A stretch of DNA of 14,737 bases from SIG603 sp963611165. GTDB lineage: Bacteria > Bacillota > Clostridia > Oscillospirales > Acutalibacteraceae. Positions 7,560 through 13,933 of the stretch are shown here, piece after piece (position 1 is the first letter of the stretch; each line of letters opens with the position of its first letter). The translations under genes were made by a program, and so were the position numbers. Under the pieces are notes generated by a model. The model was not told the origin of the DNA and searched no databases. It saw only the letters and a program-made list of their open reading frames with translations. The stretch is taken from NCBI GenBank assembly GCA_963611165.1, contig CAVDQG010000051.1, forward strand, positions 1 to 14,737, in the 5' to 3' direction.

Positions 7560-8426
7560 ATGGAAAAAACTAAAAAACGTTTGTTATTCGATCACCCGAT
7601 GCTCAGCATGATTATTATGCCTGTTTTACTGTTCTTAATTATTCAGGTTGCTGAATTTATAATAGCGAATATGGTACAGGCAGTATTCGGAGCAGGCACA
7701 GACAGACACCTGGCATCCGCTTTAGGCGAGATAATTCCTGCGGCAATCGTTTTGGTTATGCACAGGGTTTGGTTCAAGGAAGAGCTTCATCACTTCTTTG
7801 GCACAAAGCACTTCGGCAGAGGCCTTCTCATAGGATGGGGCGTTATGGCGGTACCTGTAATGCTGTTAGTAATGAGAATATTAGAGGCGTTTTTAGGTGA
7901 ACTGGAAATTGGTAATACGGTTCTTGCGTTCTTCTATGCATTTGCACCGGGACTCGGTGAAGAGGTAATTTTCAGAATTATCCCAATTTCACTTGCTATG
8001 AGAAGCAGAAACAAGAATGTAATTACAGCTGTTCTTATCGTTACAAGCCTTATGTTCGGCCTTACTCACAGTGCCAATATTCTTGTAGGCGCAGACCCCA
8101 TTCAGACATTGATGCAGGTAATTTACGCAACAGCTCTTGGCTTGACATTTGCGGCAATTTACCTCAGAACAGGTAATATTTGGGTTACAATCTCTATTCA
8201 CACATTCACAGATTTTGTTTCATATCTTGGATTAAGCACACAGCAGTCAGGCGGCGTTCTTGCCGAAAAGGCTGATATGACAACTGTTATCGGTTTGAGT
8301 ATCTTTGCAGTGATCTTCTTTGCAAATGCACTTGTTGCATTCAGAAAGAGCAAGAGAGAAGAAATCCCTGCGGTTTGGGACAGAATCTGGGGCAGAGAGG
8401 CACTTGAGGAAACTGTCTTACAATAA
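7560..8426 (+). CDS. CPBP-family intramembrane glutamic endopeptidase (CAAX protease/Abi-like)
   Basis: This 288-residue multi-pass membrane protein belongs to the CPBP (Rce1/Abi) metal-independent intramembrane protease family. Hydrophobic segments lie at about 14-42, 53-70, 88-113, 119-133, 154-168, 182-202, 205-224 and 243-262. The three catalytic motifs are present: EEVIFR (E134, E135, R139), FGLTH (H170) and HTFTD (H214 with D218). A basic C-terminal tail (FRKSKREE) suits a cytosolic end. A GGAG site lies 8 bases before the ATG. In Firmicutes such proteins are linked to bacteriocin self-immunity, maturation of small peptides and membrane-protein cleavage. No bacteriocin precursor or peptide transporter is seen here, so the substrate is unknown. 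Its position next to oleate hydratase may reflect a membrane-stress role, which is inference only. Confidence 0.9.
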   Translation: MEKTKKRLLFDHPMLSMIIMPVLLFLIIQVAEFIIANMVQAVFGAGTDRHLASALGEIIPAAIVLVMHRVWFKEELHHFFGTKHFGRGLLIGWGVMAVPVMLLVMRILEAFLGELEIGNTVLAFFYAFAPGLGEEVIFRIIPISLAMRSRNKNVITAVLIVTSLMFGLTHSANILVGADPIQTLMQVIYATALGLTFAAIYLRTGNIWVTISIHTFTDFVSYLGLSTQQSGGVLAEKADMTTVIGLSIFAVIFFANALVAFRKSKREEIPAVWDRIWGREALEETVLQ

Positions 8427-8446
8427 AGACTAATTAATCAAATAAC

Positions 8447-8475
8447 TTGACTGTTTCAACTTAAAAAAGTAAAAT
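8447..8475 (+). promoter_or_regulatory. Promoter candidate of the U32-like gene, directly before a hairpin
   Basis: TTGACT (8447-8452) and TAAAAT (8470-8475) match consensus at 5 of 6 positions each, with a 17-base spacer. The start would fall near 8482, only about 5 bases before a perfect 12-base-pair hairpin, so the transcript would begin with that structure. Confidence 0.55.
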
Positions 8476-8486
8476 ACAGTAAATAA

Positions 8487-8525
8487 GAATATCCCGCCAA
8501 ACGAGGCGGGATATTCGGCATTTTG
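8487..8525 (+). terminator. Perfect hairpin after the CPBP gene: terminator or 5' stabilising stem
   Basis: GAATATCCCGCC (8487-8498) pairs perfectly with GGCGGGATATTC (8505-8516) around the loop AAACGA. A short T run (TTTT) follows only after GGCA, which weakens it as a terminator. It probably ends the CPBP transcript, but it also lies at the predicted 5' end of the next transcript. Confidence 0.7.
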
Positions 8526-8559
8526 TCTTATAAAACAAGAGATTTAAGAAAGAGAAAAT

Positions 8560-9462
8560 ATGGAAAATCAAAATAAAGCGTTGTTTCATCTTCCGGGGTT
8601 ATTTGAGTTTTATGAGTTTTACAAAGTATTTTTACCGCTTTTTAAAGAGCACAGAGAATATTTTTACGATAGGTGCGATATTGCTTCAATCTATGGGGCT
8701 ACAAGCGATTGCCTTTGGGGTGGCGGCAGAATAAGCGAGAGCGATTGTTCACCGGAAAAAGCAATCAAGCTTGCAAACGAATACGGAATATCCGCAAGAC
8801 TTACATTCAGTAATTCTTTGCTTAAAACAGAGCATTTAAATGACAGAAAGTGCAACAGACTTTGTAAGCTTTTATCAGAAAATAACGGCGTACAAAATGG
8901 AGTGATAGTTCATTCCGATTTGCTTTTAAATTACCTTAAAGAAAAATATTCAGAGTTATATTTTGTTTCGTCCACAACGAAGGTAATTACGGATTTCGGC
9001 AAATTCAGAGAAGAATTAAACCGAGAAGATTTTAAATTTGTCGTTCCCGATTTTAGATTAAATAAGTCATTTGATAAGCTTAGCTTCTTGTCATCCGAAG
9101 AAAAAGCTAAGGTTGAATTTCTCTGCAACGAGTGCTGTTATGTCGGATGTGCGGAACGAAAAAAGTGCTATGAAACCGTGAGCCGAAAAAGTCTCGGAGA
9201 AGATGCAGAGCACATATGCAAAGCACCGAATTCGGATGACGGTTACCGTTTTTCAAAGGCGATGCAAAATCCTATGTTTATCAGTGTAAACGACATAAAG
9301 AACACATATCTTCCCATGAACTTCGAGAATTTTAAAATTGAGGGAAGAGGGCTTGGCAGTGCACTTATACTTGAGTTCATTTTGTATTACATGACAAAAC
9401 CCGAATATCAAATTTATGTGCGTGAAGAAATGTATCTTGACAATATGCTTGATTTATTTTGA
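8560..9462 (+). CDS. U32 peptidase-like protein with cysteine cluster
   Basis: This 300-residue cytoplasmic protein resembles the U32 'collagenase-like' superfamily, without being a clear member of a named subfamily. Points of similarity are a strand-helix pattern suited to a TIM barrel, FVVPDFRLNK (160-169), a NECCYVGCAERKKCYE segment (190-205) where U32 proteins have NxxC...C, and FKIEGR (258-263), the late U32 signature. Cysteines at 189, 192, 193, 197, 203 and 220 could bind an iron-sulphur cluster, as in the U32 proteins UbiU/UbiV, TrhP and RlhA, which modify ubiquinone or RNA in place of acting as proteases. ATSDCLWGGGR (47-57) may form the active-site rim. The ribosome binding site is weak (AAGAAAGAG, purine-rich). 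The gene is monocistronic, with its own promoter and a shared convergent terminator. The substrate is unknown. Confidence 0.6.
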   Translation: MENQNKALFHLPGLFEFYEFYKVFLPLFKEHREYFYDRCDIASIYGATSDCLWGGGRISESDCSPEKAIKLANEYGISARLTFSNSLLKTEHLNDRKCNRLCKLLSENNGVQNGVIVHSDLLLNYLKEKYSELYFVSSTTKVITDFGKFREELNREDFKFVVPDFRLNKSFDKLSFLSSEEKAKVEFLCNECCYVGCAERKKCYETVSRKSLGEDAEHICKAPNSDDGYRFSKAMQNPMFISVNDIKNTYLPMNFENFKIEGRGLGSALILEFILYYMTKPEYQIYVREEMYLDNMLDLF

Positions 9463-9464
9463 TG

Positions 9465-9522
9465 AAAGCTAAAAAGAAACGGTGCACTTCGTTAAACGAG
9501 ATGCACCGTGGTTTTTAGCTTT
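9465..9522. terminator. Bidirectional terminator between convergent genes
   Basis: A long hairpin has an outer perfect 11-base-pair stem (AAAGCTAAAAA 9465-9475 with TTTTTAGCTTT 9512-9522) and an inner perfect 7-base-pair stem (CGGTGCA 9480-9486 with TGCACCG 9502-9508). They are joined by a small asymmetric internal loop (GAAA against TGG). T-rich sequence follows on the plus strand, and the A run on the left gives T's on the minus strand. The last bases overlap the stop codon of the XRE gene. Confidence 0.85.
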
Positions 9523-9730
9523 ATTTTCTTTTTTTGAACACAATATCATAGCCGAGAGCATTGGTGATTTTGAGCAAGGTTTCAAGGCTCGGAGTGCCTG
9601 TCTTGCTCTCAATTCTTGCTAATTGCGGCTGGGTTAAATGAGTTTGCTCTGCTAATTGTTTTTGCGTGAAGCCTTCTTTTTTTCTGAGGTCTCTTAAACG
9701 ATCGATAAGCTCGATACACATTTCATTCAT
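9521..9730 (-). CDS. Small XRE/Cro-type helix-turn-helix regulator
   Basis: This 69-residue protein is essentially a single HTH_3 domain: LRKKEGFTQKQLAEQTHLTQPQLARIE (residues about 15-41), then PSLETLLKITNALGYDIVF. The length and the ending resemble HigA-type antitoxins and small autoregulators. No RelE/HigB-like toxin gene lies next to it on either side, so it appears solitary. A good site (AAGGGAG, plus-strand 9740-9746) lies 9 bases before the ATG, though ATG at codon 4 is also possible. It has a strong minus-strand promoter and is divergent from the rhamnosidase gene. It could control that gene or itself, but this is inferred from layout only. The acid-rich start (MNEMCIELIDRL) is a normal lead-in helix. 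Confidence 0.88.
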   Translation of the reverse strand: MNEMCIELIDRLRDLRKKEGFTQKQLAEQTHLTQPQLARIESKTGTPSLETLLKITNALGYDIVFKKRK

Positions 9731-9762
9731 TGATTCTCTCTCCCTTCGTGGTTCTGATATAT

Positions 9763-9790
9763 ATTATAATGAAATTTGTATATTTGTGAA
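9763..9790 (-). promoter_or_regulatory. Strong minus-strand promoter of the XRE gene
   Basis: On the minus strand, TTCACA (plus 9785-9790, 5 of 6) and TATAAT (plus 9763-9768, 6 of 6) have a 16-base spacer. Transcription would start near 9756, about 26 bases before the XRE start codon. Confidence 0.65.
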
Positions 9791-9868
9791 GAGAAAAAAT
9801 AAAAAATATTTGCAAAATTTCTAAGCGGGTTTTTAAGTTTAAATTCTGTGTGCTTAATCAAAAAGTAA

Positions 9869-9898
9869 TTGCGTTTTGGCTATTACAAAAGCTAAAAT
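9869..9898 (+). promoter_or_regulatory. Promoter candidate of the rhamnosidase gene
   Basis: TTGCGT (9869-9874) and TAAAAT (9893-9898) are spaced by 18 bases. If correct, transcription starts near 9905, which excludes the far-upstream ATG at 9902 and supports translation from 9944. Confidence 0.35.
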
Positions 9899-9933
9899 TA
9901 TATGCTAAAATACGAAGTATACTTATTTGTAGC

Positions 9934-9938
9934 GGAGG
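9934..9938 (+). promoter_or_regulatory. Ribosome binding site that decides the start at 9944
   Basis: GGAGG in AGCGGAGGATTGT lies 5 bases before ATG 9944. The 14 extra codons from ATG 9902 have no such site and precede the normal N-terminus of the rhamnosidase N-domain. Confidence 0.8.
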
Positions 9939-9943
9939 ATTGT

Positions 9944-12178
9944 ATGAAAGCAGTGTGGATAACAGACGGAACGGGAAATCCGTTTTATGCAAGAAAAAAG
10001 ATTGAAGTAAAGAACGAAATTGAAAAGGCATGTGCAAAGGTTTGCGGCCTTGGTCAGTTTAATTTCTATATCAACGGGGAAAAGGTCAGCGACCATGTGC
10101 TTGATCCCGGTTGGACTGATTACAACAAACTCGTTCAGTATGTCGAATTTGATGTAACGGATTATCTGACTGTCGGAGATAATGTCCTTGCGGCGGAAGT
10201 CGGTAACGGCTGGTACAAGAAACAGGATGAGGGGTACACCTTCCATTTTCCTGAATTTATGCCGCCGAATCCAAATCCGTACAAACCGTACGGCGCATAT
10301 CTTGTATTATCGCTTAGCTTAAAAATCACATATGAAAACGGTGAGGAAGAAGTAATCACAAGCGGTGAGGATTGGAAAACAGGAGAACATCCTGTGCGGA
10401 TGTCAAATGTTTACGGTTCTGAAATCATCGATAACAGACTGAAGACGGATAATTGGAACAAGCTTGATTTTGACGACAGCGACTGGAAGAATGCTGTTCT
10501 TGCTAATGCGGAAAATTCTCCCAAAGGAGAGCTTGTAGCACAAACCCAGCCACCGATAAAAGTAATTAAGACTTACGAGGGAAAATATCTCCATACCGTA
10601 GGCACAAGAAAAATCTACGATTTGGGACAAAACACATCTTCATTGTTGTCAGTAAAATTAAAAGGAAAAAGCGGAGCAGAGGTGAAGATTTATCCTGCCG
10701 AAAAGCTTGATTCTTGTGGCGACGCAGACCAGATGGCAAAGAACTGGCTGCCGATAGATTCGTGCGTAACCTGTATCCTTAGAGGCGATGACGATTTTGA
10801 AAGCTTTAAAACAACTTTTACATATGTCGCATGTCGATATCTTGCCGTTGAGGGTGATGCCGAGATTGGTGAGATAAAGGCAAAGGCGATAACAAGTGCT
10901 TGGAAAACGGACGGAACATTTGAGTGTGACGATGAACGCTACAATAAAATATATAATATGATTGAGCGTACTGTCGAAGCAAATATGCTCAGTGTTCACA
11001 CGGATTGTCCCACTATAGAGCGATTTGCTTGGCAAGAGCCGAACCACCTTATGGCACCATCAATTTTTTTTATGAAAGACGGAAAGAAGCTGTGGAAAAA
11101 ATTTTTTCTCGACCTTCGTGTCGCTCAGCATGACAAGAGCGATTTCTTCTTTGATATGAGCGGAGAGAAGTTCTATCCCGGTGACGGATTGGTTCCCTCA
11201 CAGGCTCCGTGCTACATTCCCAATGTTCTTCCTGTTCCGGGAATGGGAAGCTTTTATGATATTATCCCATGGGGAAGCACTTGTATTTTGGGCGTGTGGT
11301 GGCACTATCAATTCTACGGTGACAAGCAGGTTCTTTCAGATAACTATGAAATGGGGAAGAGATACCTTTCTCACCTTAAGACTAAGATAAACGAAAACGG
11401 TTTTATAAATCACGGCTTGGGTGATTGGGGAAATCCTGACGGACAGCTTGCAAGAGAAAATGTTGAAACGGCTTTTCTCTATGCCGATGCAATCACTTTT
11501 TCAAAAATTGCTTTGATTCTCGGAAATGAGGACGACTCTAAAGATTTTTCGGATTTTGCTGAAACAGTTAAGAATAATTACAACGAAAAGCTTCTTTGCA
11601 AAAATCCTTCAAGTGGAAAATGGTGCTATCGTGTGTGGGGTGATGAATTTATCACAACACAAGCCGCCGAGGCTTTGCCGCTTTTCTGGGGAATAGTTCC
11701 ATCTGAAAAGGAAAACGACGTTGTGAGCGAATTTAAAACCACACTGACAGAGAAAAAAAGCTTTGCCAGCGGAGAAATCGGTCTTCCGTATATTATTCAG
11801 ACTGCCGCTAAATACGAGATGAACGATTTAATCAGTGAGTTCATAACAAAAAAGGAACACCCGAGCTATTATGCTTTCATCCTTGACGGTGAAACTACTC
11901 TTGGAGAATACTGGGAAAATAACCCTCGCAGTCATTGCCACGATATGATGGGTCATATAATCGAGTGGTATTATAACGGTATTGCGGGAATTAAAGTGCT
12001 CGAACCCGGATTTAAGAAGATAAGCATTAAGCCGTATATGCCAAAGAGTATGAACGAATTCAGCTGCAGCTACAATTCTGTAAGAGGCATGATAAAGATA
12101 AAAGCAAAACGAAACGGCGAGAAGCTTGAGACCGTAGTATCTGTTCCTGACGGTATAGAGTACAGTGTAGAAGCTTAA
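9944..12178 (+). CDS. GH78-type alpha-L-rhamnosidase, divergent motif form
   Basis: This 744-residue glycoside hydrolase probably releases terminal alpha-L-rhamnose from plant glycosides, pectin fragments or flavonoids. The N-terminal beta-sandwich (about 15-190) shows the GH78 pattern GLGQFNFYINGEKV, LDPGWTDY (53-60) and VGNGWY (86-91). A second beta domain (about 200-315) precedes the (alpha/alpha)6 barrel (about 325-690), and a C-terminal beta domain shows IKPYMP (695-700). In the barrel, HTDCPTIERFAW (352-363) replaces the usual TDCPQRERLGWTGD. The first acid D354 and the proposed general acid E359 are kept, but the third acid of the motif is Pro366. The late base motif is EYWENN (E658). 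There is no signal peptide, so it acts inside the cell on imported glycosides. No transporter or rhamnose pathway genes are adjacent. An unsaturated rhamnogalacturonan-like specificity is possible; the family call is firmer than the substrate. Confidence 0.85.
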   Translation: MKAVWITDGTGNPFYARKKIEVKNEIEKACAKVCGLGQFNFYINGEKVSDHVLDPGWTDYNKLVQYVEFDVTDYLTVGDNVLAAEVGNGWYKKQDEGYTFHFPEFMPPNPNPYKPYGAYLVLSLSLKITYENGEEEVITSGEDWKTGEHPVRMSNVYGSEIIDNRLKTDNWNKLDFDDSDWKNAVLANAENSPKGELVAQTQPPIKVIKTYEGKYLHTVGTRKIYDLGQNTSSLLSVKLKGKSGAEVKIYPAEKLDSCGDADQMAKNWLPIDSCVTCILRGDDDFESFKTTFTYVACRYLAVEGDAEIGEIKAKAITSAWKTDGTFECDDERYNKIYNMIERTVEANMLSVHTDCPTIERFAWQEPNHLMAPSIFFMKDGKKLWKKFFLDLRVAQHDKSDFFFDMSGEKFYPGDGLVPSQAPCYIPNVLPVPGMGSFYDIIPWGSTCILGVWWHYQFYGDKQVLSDNYEMGKRYLSHLKTKINENGFINHGLGDWGNPDGQLARENVETAFLYADAITFSKIALILGNEDDSKDFSDFAETVKNNYNEKLLCKNPSSGKWCYRVWGDEFITTQAAEALPLFWGIVPSEKENDVVSEFKTTLTEKKSFASGEIGLPYIIQTAAKYEMNDLISEFITKKEHPSYYAFILDGETTLGEYWENNPRSHCHDMMGHIIEWYYNGIAGIKVLEPGFKKISIKPYMPKSMNEFSCSYNSVRGMIKIKAKRNGEKLETVVSVPDGIEYSVEA

Positions 12179-12207
12179 TTGTTTGCACAAAATAACGAAT
12201 AACTACA

Positions 12208-12243
12208 AAAAAGTCCTTCGCTTTGTATAGCGGAGGACTTTTT
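12208..12243 (+). terminator. Intrinsic terminator of the rhamnosidase gene
   Basis: A 15-base-pair stem pairs AAAAAGTCCTTCGCT (12208-12222) with AGCGGAGGACTTTTT (12229-12243), with one G-T wobble and a 6-base loop. The symmetric A and T ends let it act in both directions. Confidence 0.9.
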
Positions 12244-12277
12244 GCACGGGATATTTCATCAAAATTAAATAGGTAAA

Positions 12278-12315
12278 ACAAAAAGGGTTGCGGTATAAAG
12301 CATACCGCAACCCTT
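12278..12315 (-). terminator. Intrinsic terminator of the alcohol dehydrogenase gene
   Basis: A perfect 14-base-pair stem pairs 12283-12296 (AAGGGTTGCGGTAT) with 12302-12315 (ATACCGCAACCCTT) around a 5-base loop. Read on the minus strand, it is followed by TTTTTGTTTT. Together with the neighbouring plus-strand terminator it insulates the two convergent genes. Confidence 0.9.
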
Positions 12316-12330
12316 GAATTGTTCAGTTAA

Positions 12331-13554
12331 TCAGAAATCAACTTCTGTGTCATAGTAGCAGCACTTGAGGAGCTTTTCCATCTCTTCAACGCTTGGTTGA
12401 CGTGGGTTAGAACCTGTGCAAGCATCTGCAATAGCGTTAACTGCGATGTCGTGAAGTCTCTCAAGGAACACCTCTTCAGGAACGAAGCCCTGCTCTGTCG
12501 GATAAGAGTCAGCACCGTAGTTCTTGATGCAGTGAGGAATGTTGAGATCATCGTTCATCTTGCGCAGATAAGCAATGAGTGCGGCAACCTTCTCGTCGTC
12601 GGATGCGCTCTTGTCGCAAATCTCCATGTAATCTACGATAACGCCGTATCTCTTCTTTGCTGTCTCGTCCTTAGCGTTAAATGCGATAACCTTAGGAAGA
12701 TACATAGCGTTAGCGGCACCGTGGATGATGTGTGCGCCGTAGTCAGCAAAGACAGCACCTGTCTTGTGAGCCATTGAGTGAACAATACCGAGAAGTGCAT
12801 TTGAGAATGCCATACCTGCGAGGCACTGTGCATCGTGCATTCTGTCTCTTGCTTCCATGTCGCCGTTGTAGGAAGGAATAAGATCCTTCATAATCATCTC
12901 GATAGCGTGGATAGCAAGCGGGTCTGAATAATTGCTGTTAGCTGTGGAAACATAAGCCTCAACAGCGTGAGTCATAGCGTCCATACCTGTGTGAGCAACA
13001 AGCTTTTTAGGCATTGTTTCTGCAAGCTCAGGGTCAACGATAGCGACATCAGGAGTAATCTCGAAGTCAGCGATAGGATACTTAATACCCTTGTCATAAT
13101 CTGTGATGATAGAGAAAGCAGTAACCTCTGTTGCAGTACCTGATGTAGAAGAAACTGCGCAGAAGTGAGCCTTCTGTCTTAACTTCGGAAGTCCGAATAC
13201 CTTGCACATATCCTCGAATGTGCACTCAGGATACTCATACTTAATCCACATTGCTTTAGCGGCATCGATAGGTGAACCGCCGCCCATTGCGACAATCCAG
13301 TCCGGCTCAAACTCGAGCATCTTTGCGGCGCCGTTCATAACGGTTGTGACTGACGGGTCGGACTCGATACCCTCAATAAGCATGACCTCCATGCCTGCCT
13401 CTTTGAGGTAACCGACTGCTCTGTCGAGGAAGCCGAATCTCTTCATTGAGCCGCCGCCGACGCATACAACTGCTTTCTTGCCTTCAAGATTTTTTAAGTT
13501 CTCAAGAGCACCCTTTCCGTGATAAAGATCTCTTGGTAATGTAAAACGTGCCAT
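12331..13554 (-). CDS. Iron-containing alcohol dehydrogenase
   Basis: This 407-residue NAD(P)-dependent, metal-dependent alcohol dehydrogenase of the group III (Fe-ADH) family probably reduces an aldehyde to an alcohol as a fermentative electron sink in the cytoplasm. The nucleotide-binding domain shows CVGGGSMKRFG (31-41) and the hallmark MGGGSPIDAAKAM (90-102). SSTSGTATEVTAFSII (135-150) is the conserved hinge. Metal ligands are D192 and H196 (MDAMTHAVEAY), H259 (IVHSMAHK) and H278 (HGAANAMYLP). The stretch between the third and fourth ligands is longer than in FucO-type enzymes. Length is normal for single-domain members (about 380-410), and it is not an AdhE fusion. GGGAGG (plus 13563-13568) lies 8 bases before the ATG. 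It is a single-gene transcript with a good promoter, overlapped by a Rex-like operator, suggesting induction at high NADH. The physiological alcohol cannot be told from sequence. Confidence 0.95.
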   Translation of the reverse strand: MARFTLPRDLYHGKGALENLKNLEGKKAVVCVGGGSMKRFGFLDRAVGYLKEAGMEVMLIEGIESDPSVTTVMNGAAKMLEFEPDWIVAMGGGSPIDAAKAMWIKYEYPECTFEDMCKVFGLPKLRQKAHFCAVSSTSGTATEVTAFSIITDYDKGIKYPIADFEITPDVAIVDPELAETMPKKLVAHTGMDAMTHAVEAYVSTANSNYSDPLAIHAIEMIMKDLIPSYNGDMEARDRMHDAQCLAGMAFSNALLGIVHSMAHKTGAVFADYGAHIIHGAANAMYLPKVIAFNAKDETAKKRYGVIVDYMEICDKSASDDEKVAALIAYLRKMNDDLNIPHCIKNYGADSYPTEQGFVPEEVFLERLHDIAVNAIADACTGSNPRQPSVEEMEKLLKCCYYDTEVDF

Positions 13555-13602
13555 AATAATTTCCTCCCTAAGCCAACACTTCTTTTGTGTTTAAGCTTCT
13601 AT

Positions 13603-13620
13603 TCGTTAAAACTTTAACAC
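13603..13620 (-). promoter_or_regulatory. Rex-like redox operator over the alcohol dehydrogenase promoter
   Basis: The sequence matches the clostridial Rex consensus TTGTTAANNNNTTAACAA at 12 of 14 specified positions, with a perfect core GTTAA (13605-13609), 4-base gap and TTAAC (13614-13618). It covers the -10 box and predicted start site. Rex represses fermentation genes until NADH rises, and alcohol dehydrogenases are typical targets. Rex itself is not in this window. Confidence 0.6.
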
Positions 13621-13639
13621 CCTTTCTAGGCTTTGTCAA
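13611..13639 (-). promoter_or_regulatory. Promoter of the alcohol dehydrogenase gene
   Basis: On the minus strand, a perfect TTGACA (plus 13634-13639) and TAAAGT (plus 13611-13616, 4 of 6) have a 17-base spacer. The start would be near 13604, giving a leader of about 50 bases. Confidence 0.65.
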
Positions 13640-13773
13640 TAGTCTACAAAAACAATAATTTATACCGATAAAAAAGCAATGTTTCGACTAAATTTAGTTT
13701 AAAAATGAGGAATAAATTACAGTAATTGCATTGATTGAGTGATGAGCAATTCATTGATTCTATCAGTGCTAAA

Positions 13774-13802
13774 TTGGTAATTTTGCTGTGCTTTGGTACA
13801 AT
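13774..13802 (+). promoter_or_regulatory. Upstream promoter candidate for the acetyltransferase gene
   Basis: TTGGTA (13774-13779, 4 of 6) and TACAAT (13797-13802, 5 of 6) have a 17-base spacer. A start near 13809 gives a leader of about 125 bases that would contain the small reading frame at 13844. The remaining sequence at 13640-13773 is AT-rich and shows nothing that I can support. Confidence 0.4.
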
Positions 13803-13843
13803 GAGACGGACAAAAACGAAATATTGAAAGGATATAATTCTGC

Positions 13844-13918
13844 ATGACACAGACGAGTCAAAGCTTGAAATTTGCTTTACAATGGTATAGTATTGAAGTA
13901 CCAATATACAAAAGTTGA
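13844..13918 (+). CDS. Possible 24-codon leader reading frame
   Basis: ATG at 13844 opens 24 codons beginning MTQTSQSLKFALQWY and ending in TGA at 13916-13918, whose last base begins the AAAGGAAG site of the acetyltransferase gene. An AAAGG site (13828-13832) lies 11 bases upstream, a little far. It is in the same frame as the acetyltransferase, so it could be a coupled leader peptide or a chance frame. The coding potential is weak. Confidence 0.2.
   Translation: MTQTSQSLKFALQWYSIEVPIYKS
13865..13891 (+). promoter_or_regulatory. Proximal promoter candidate for the acetyltransferase gene
   Basis: TTGAAA (13865-13870, 5 of 6) and TATAGT (13886-13891, 5 of 6) are good boxes, but with a short 15-base spacer. 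It is an alternative to the upstream candidate at 13774. If used, the 24-codon frame at 13844 would not be transcribed from its start. Confidence 0.3.
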
Positions 13919-13933
13919 AAGGAAGAAGAGAAA

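Noticed and set aside
7560..8426. Calling the CPBP protein an abortive-infection or bacteriocin-immunity gene
   Set aside because: The family motifs are clear, but no bacteriocin precursor, transporter or phage-related neighbour supports that role.
9521..9730. Calling the XRE gene part of a toxin-antitoxin pair
   Set aside because: No toxin-like frame lies on either side on the same strand; the neighbours are a convergent U32-like gene and a divergent rhamnosidase.
9902..9943. ATG start adding 14 residues to the rhamnosidase
   Set aside because: There is no ribosome binding site, it overlaps the predicted transcription start, and GGAGG serves 9944.
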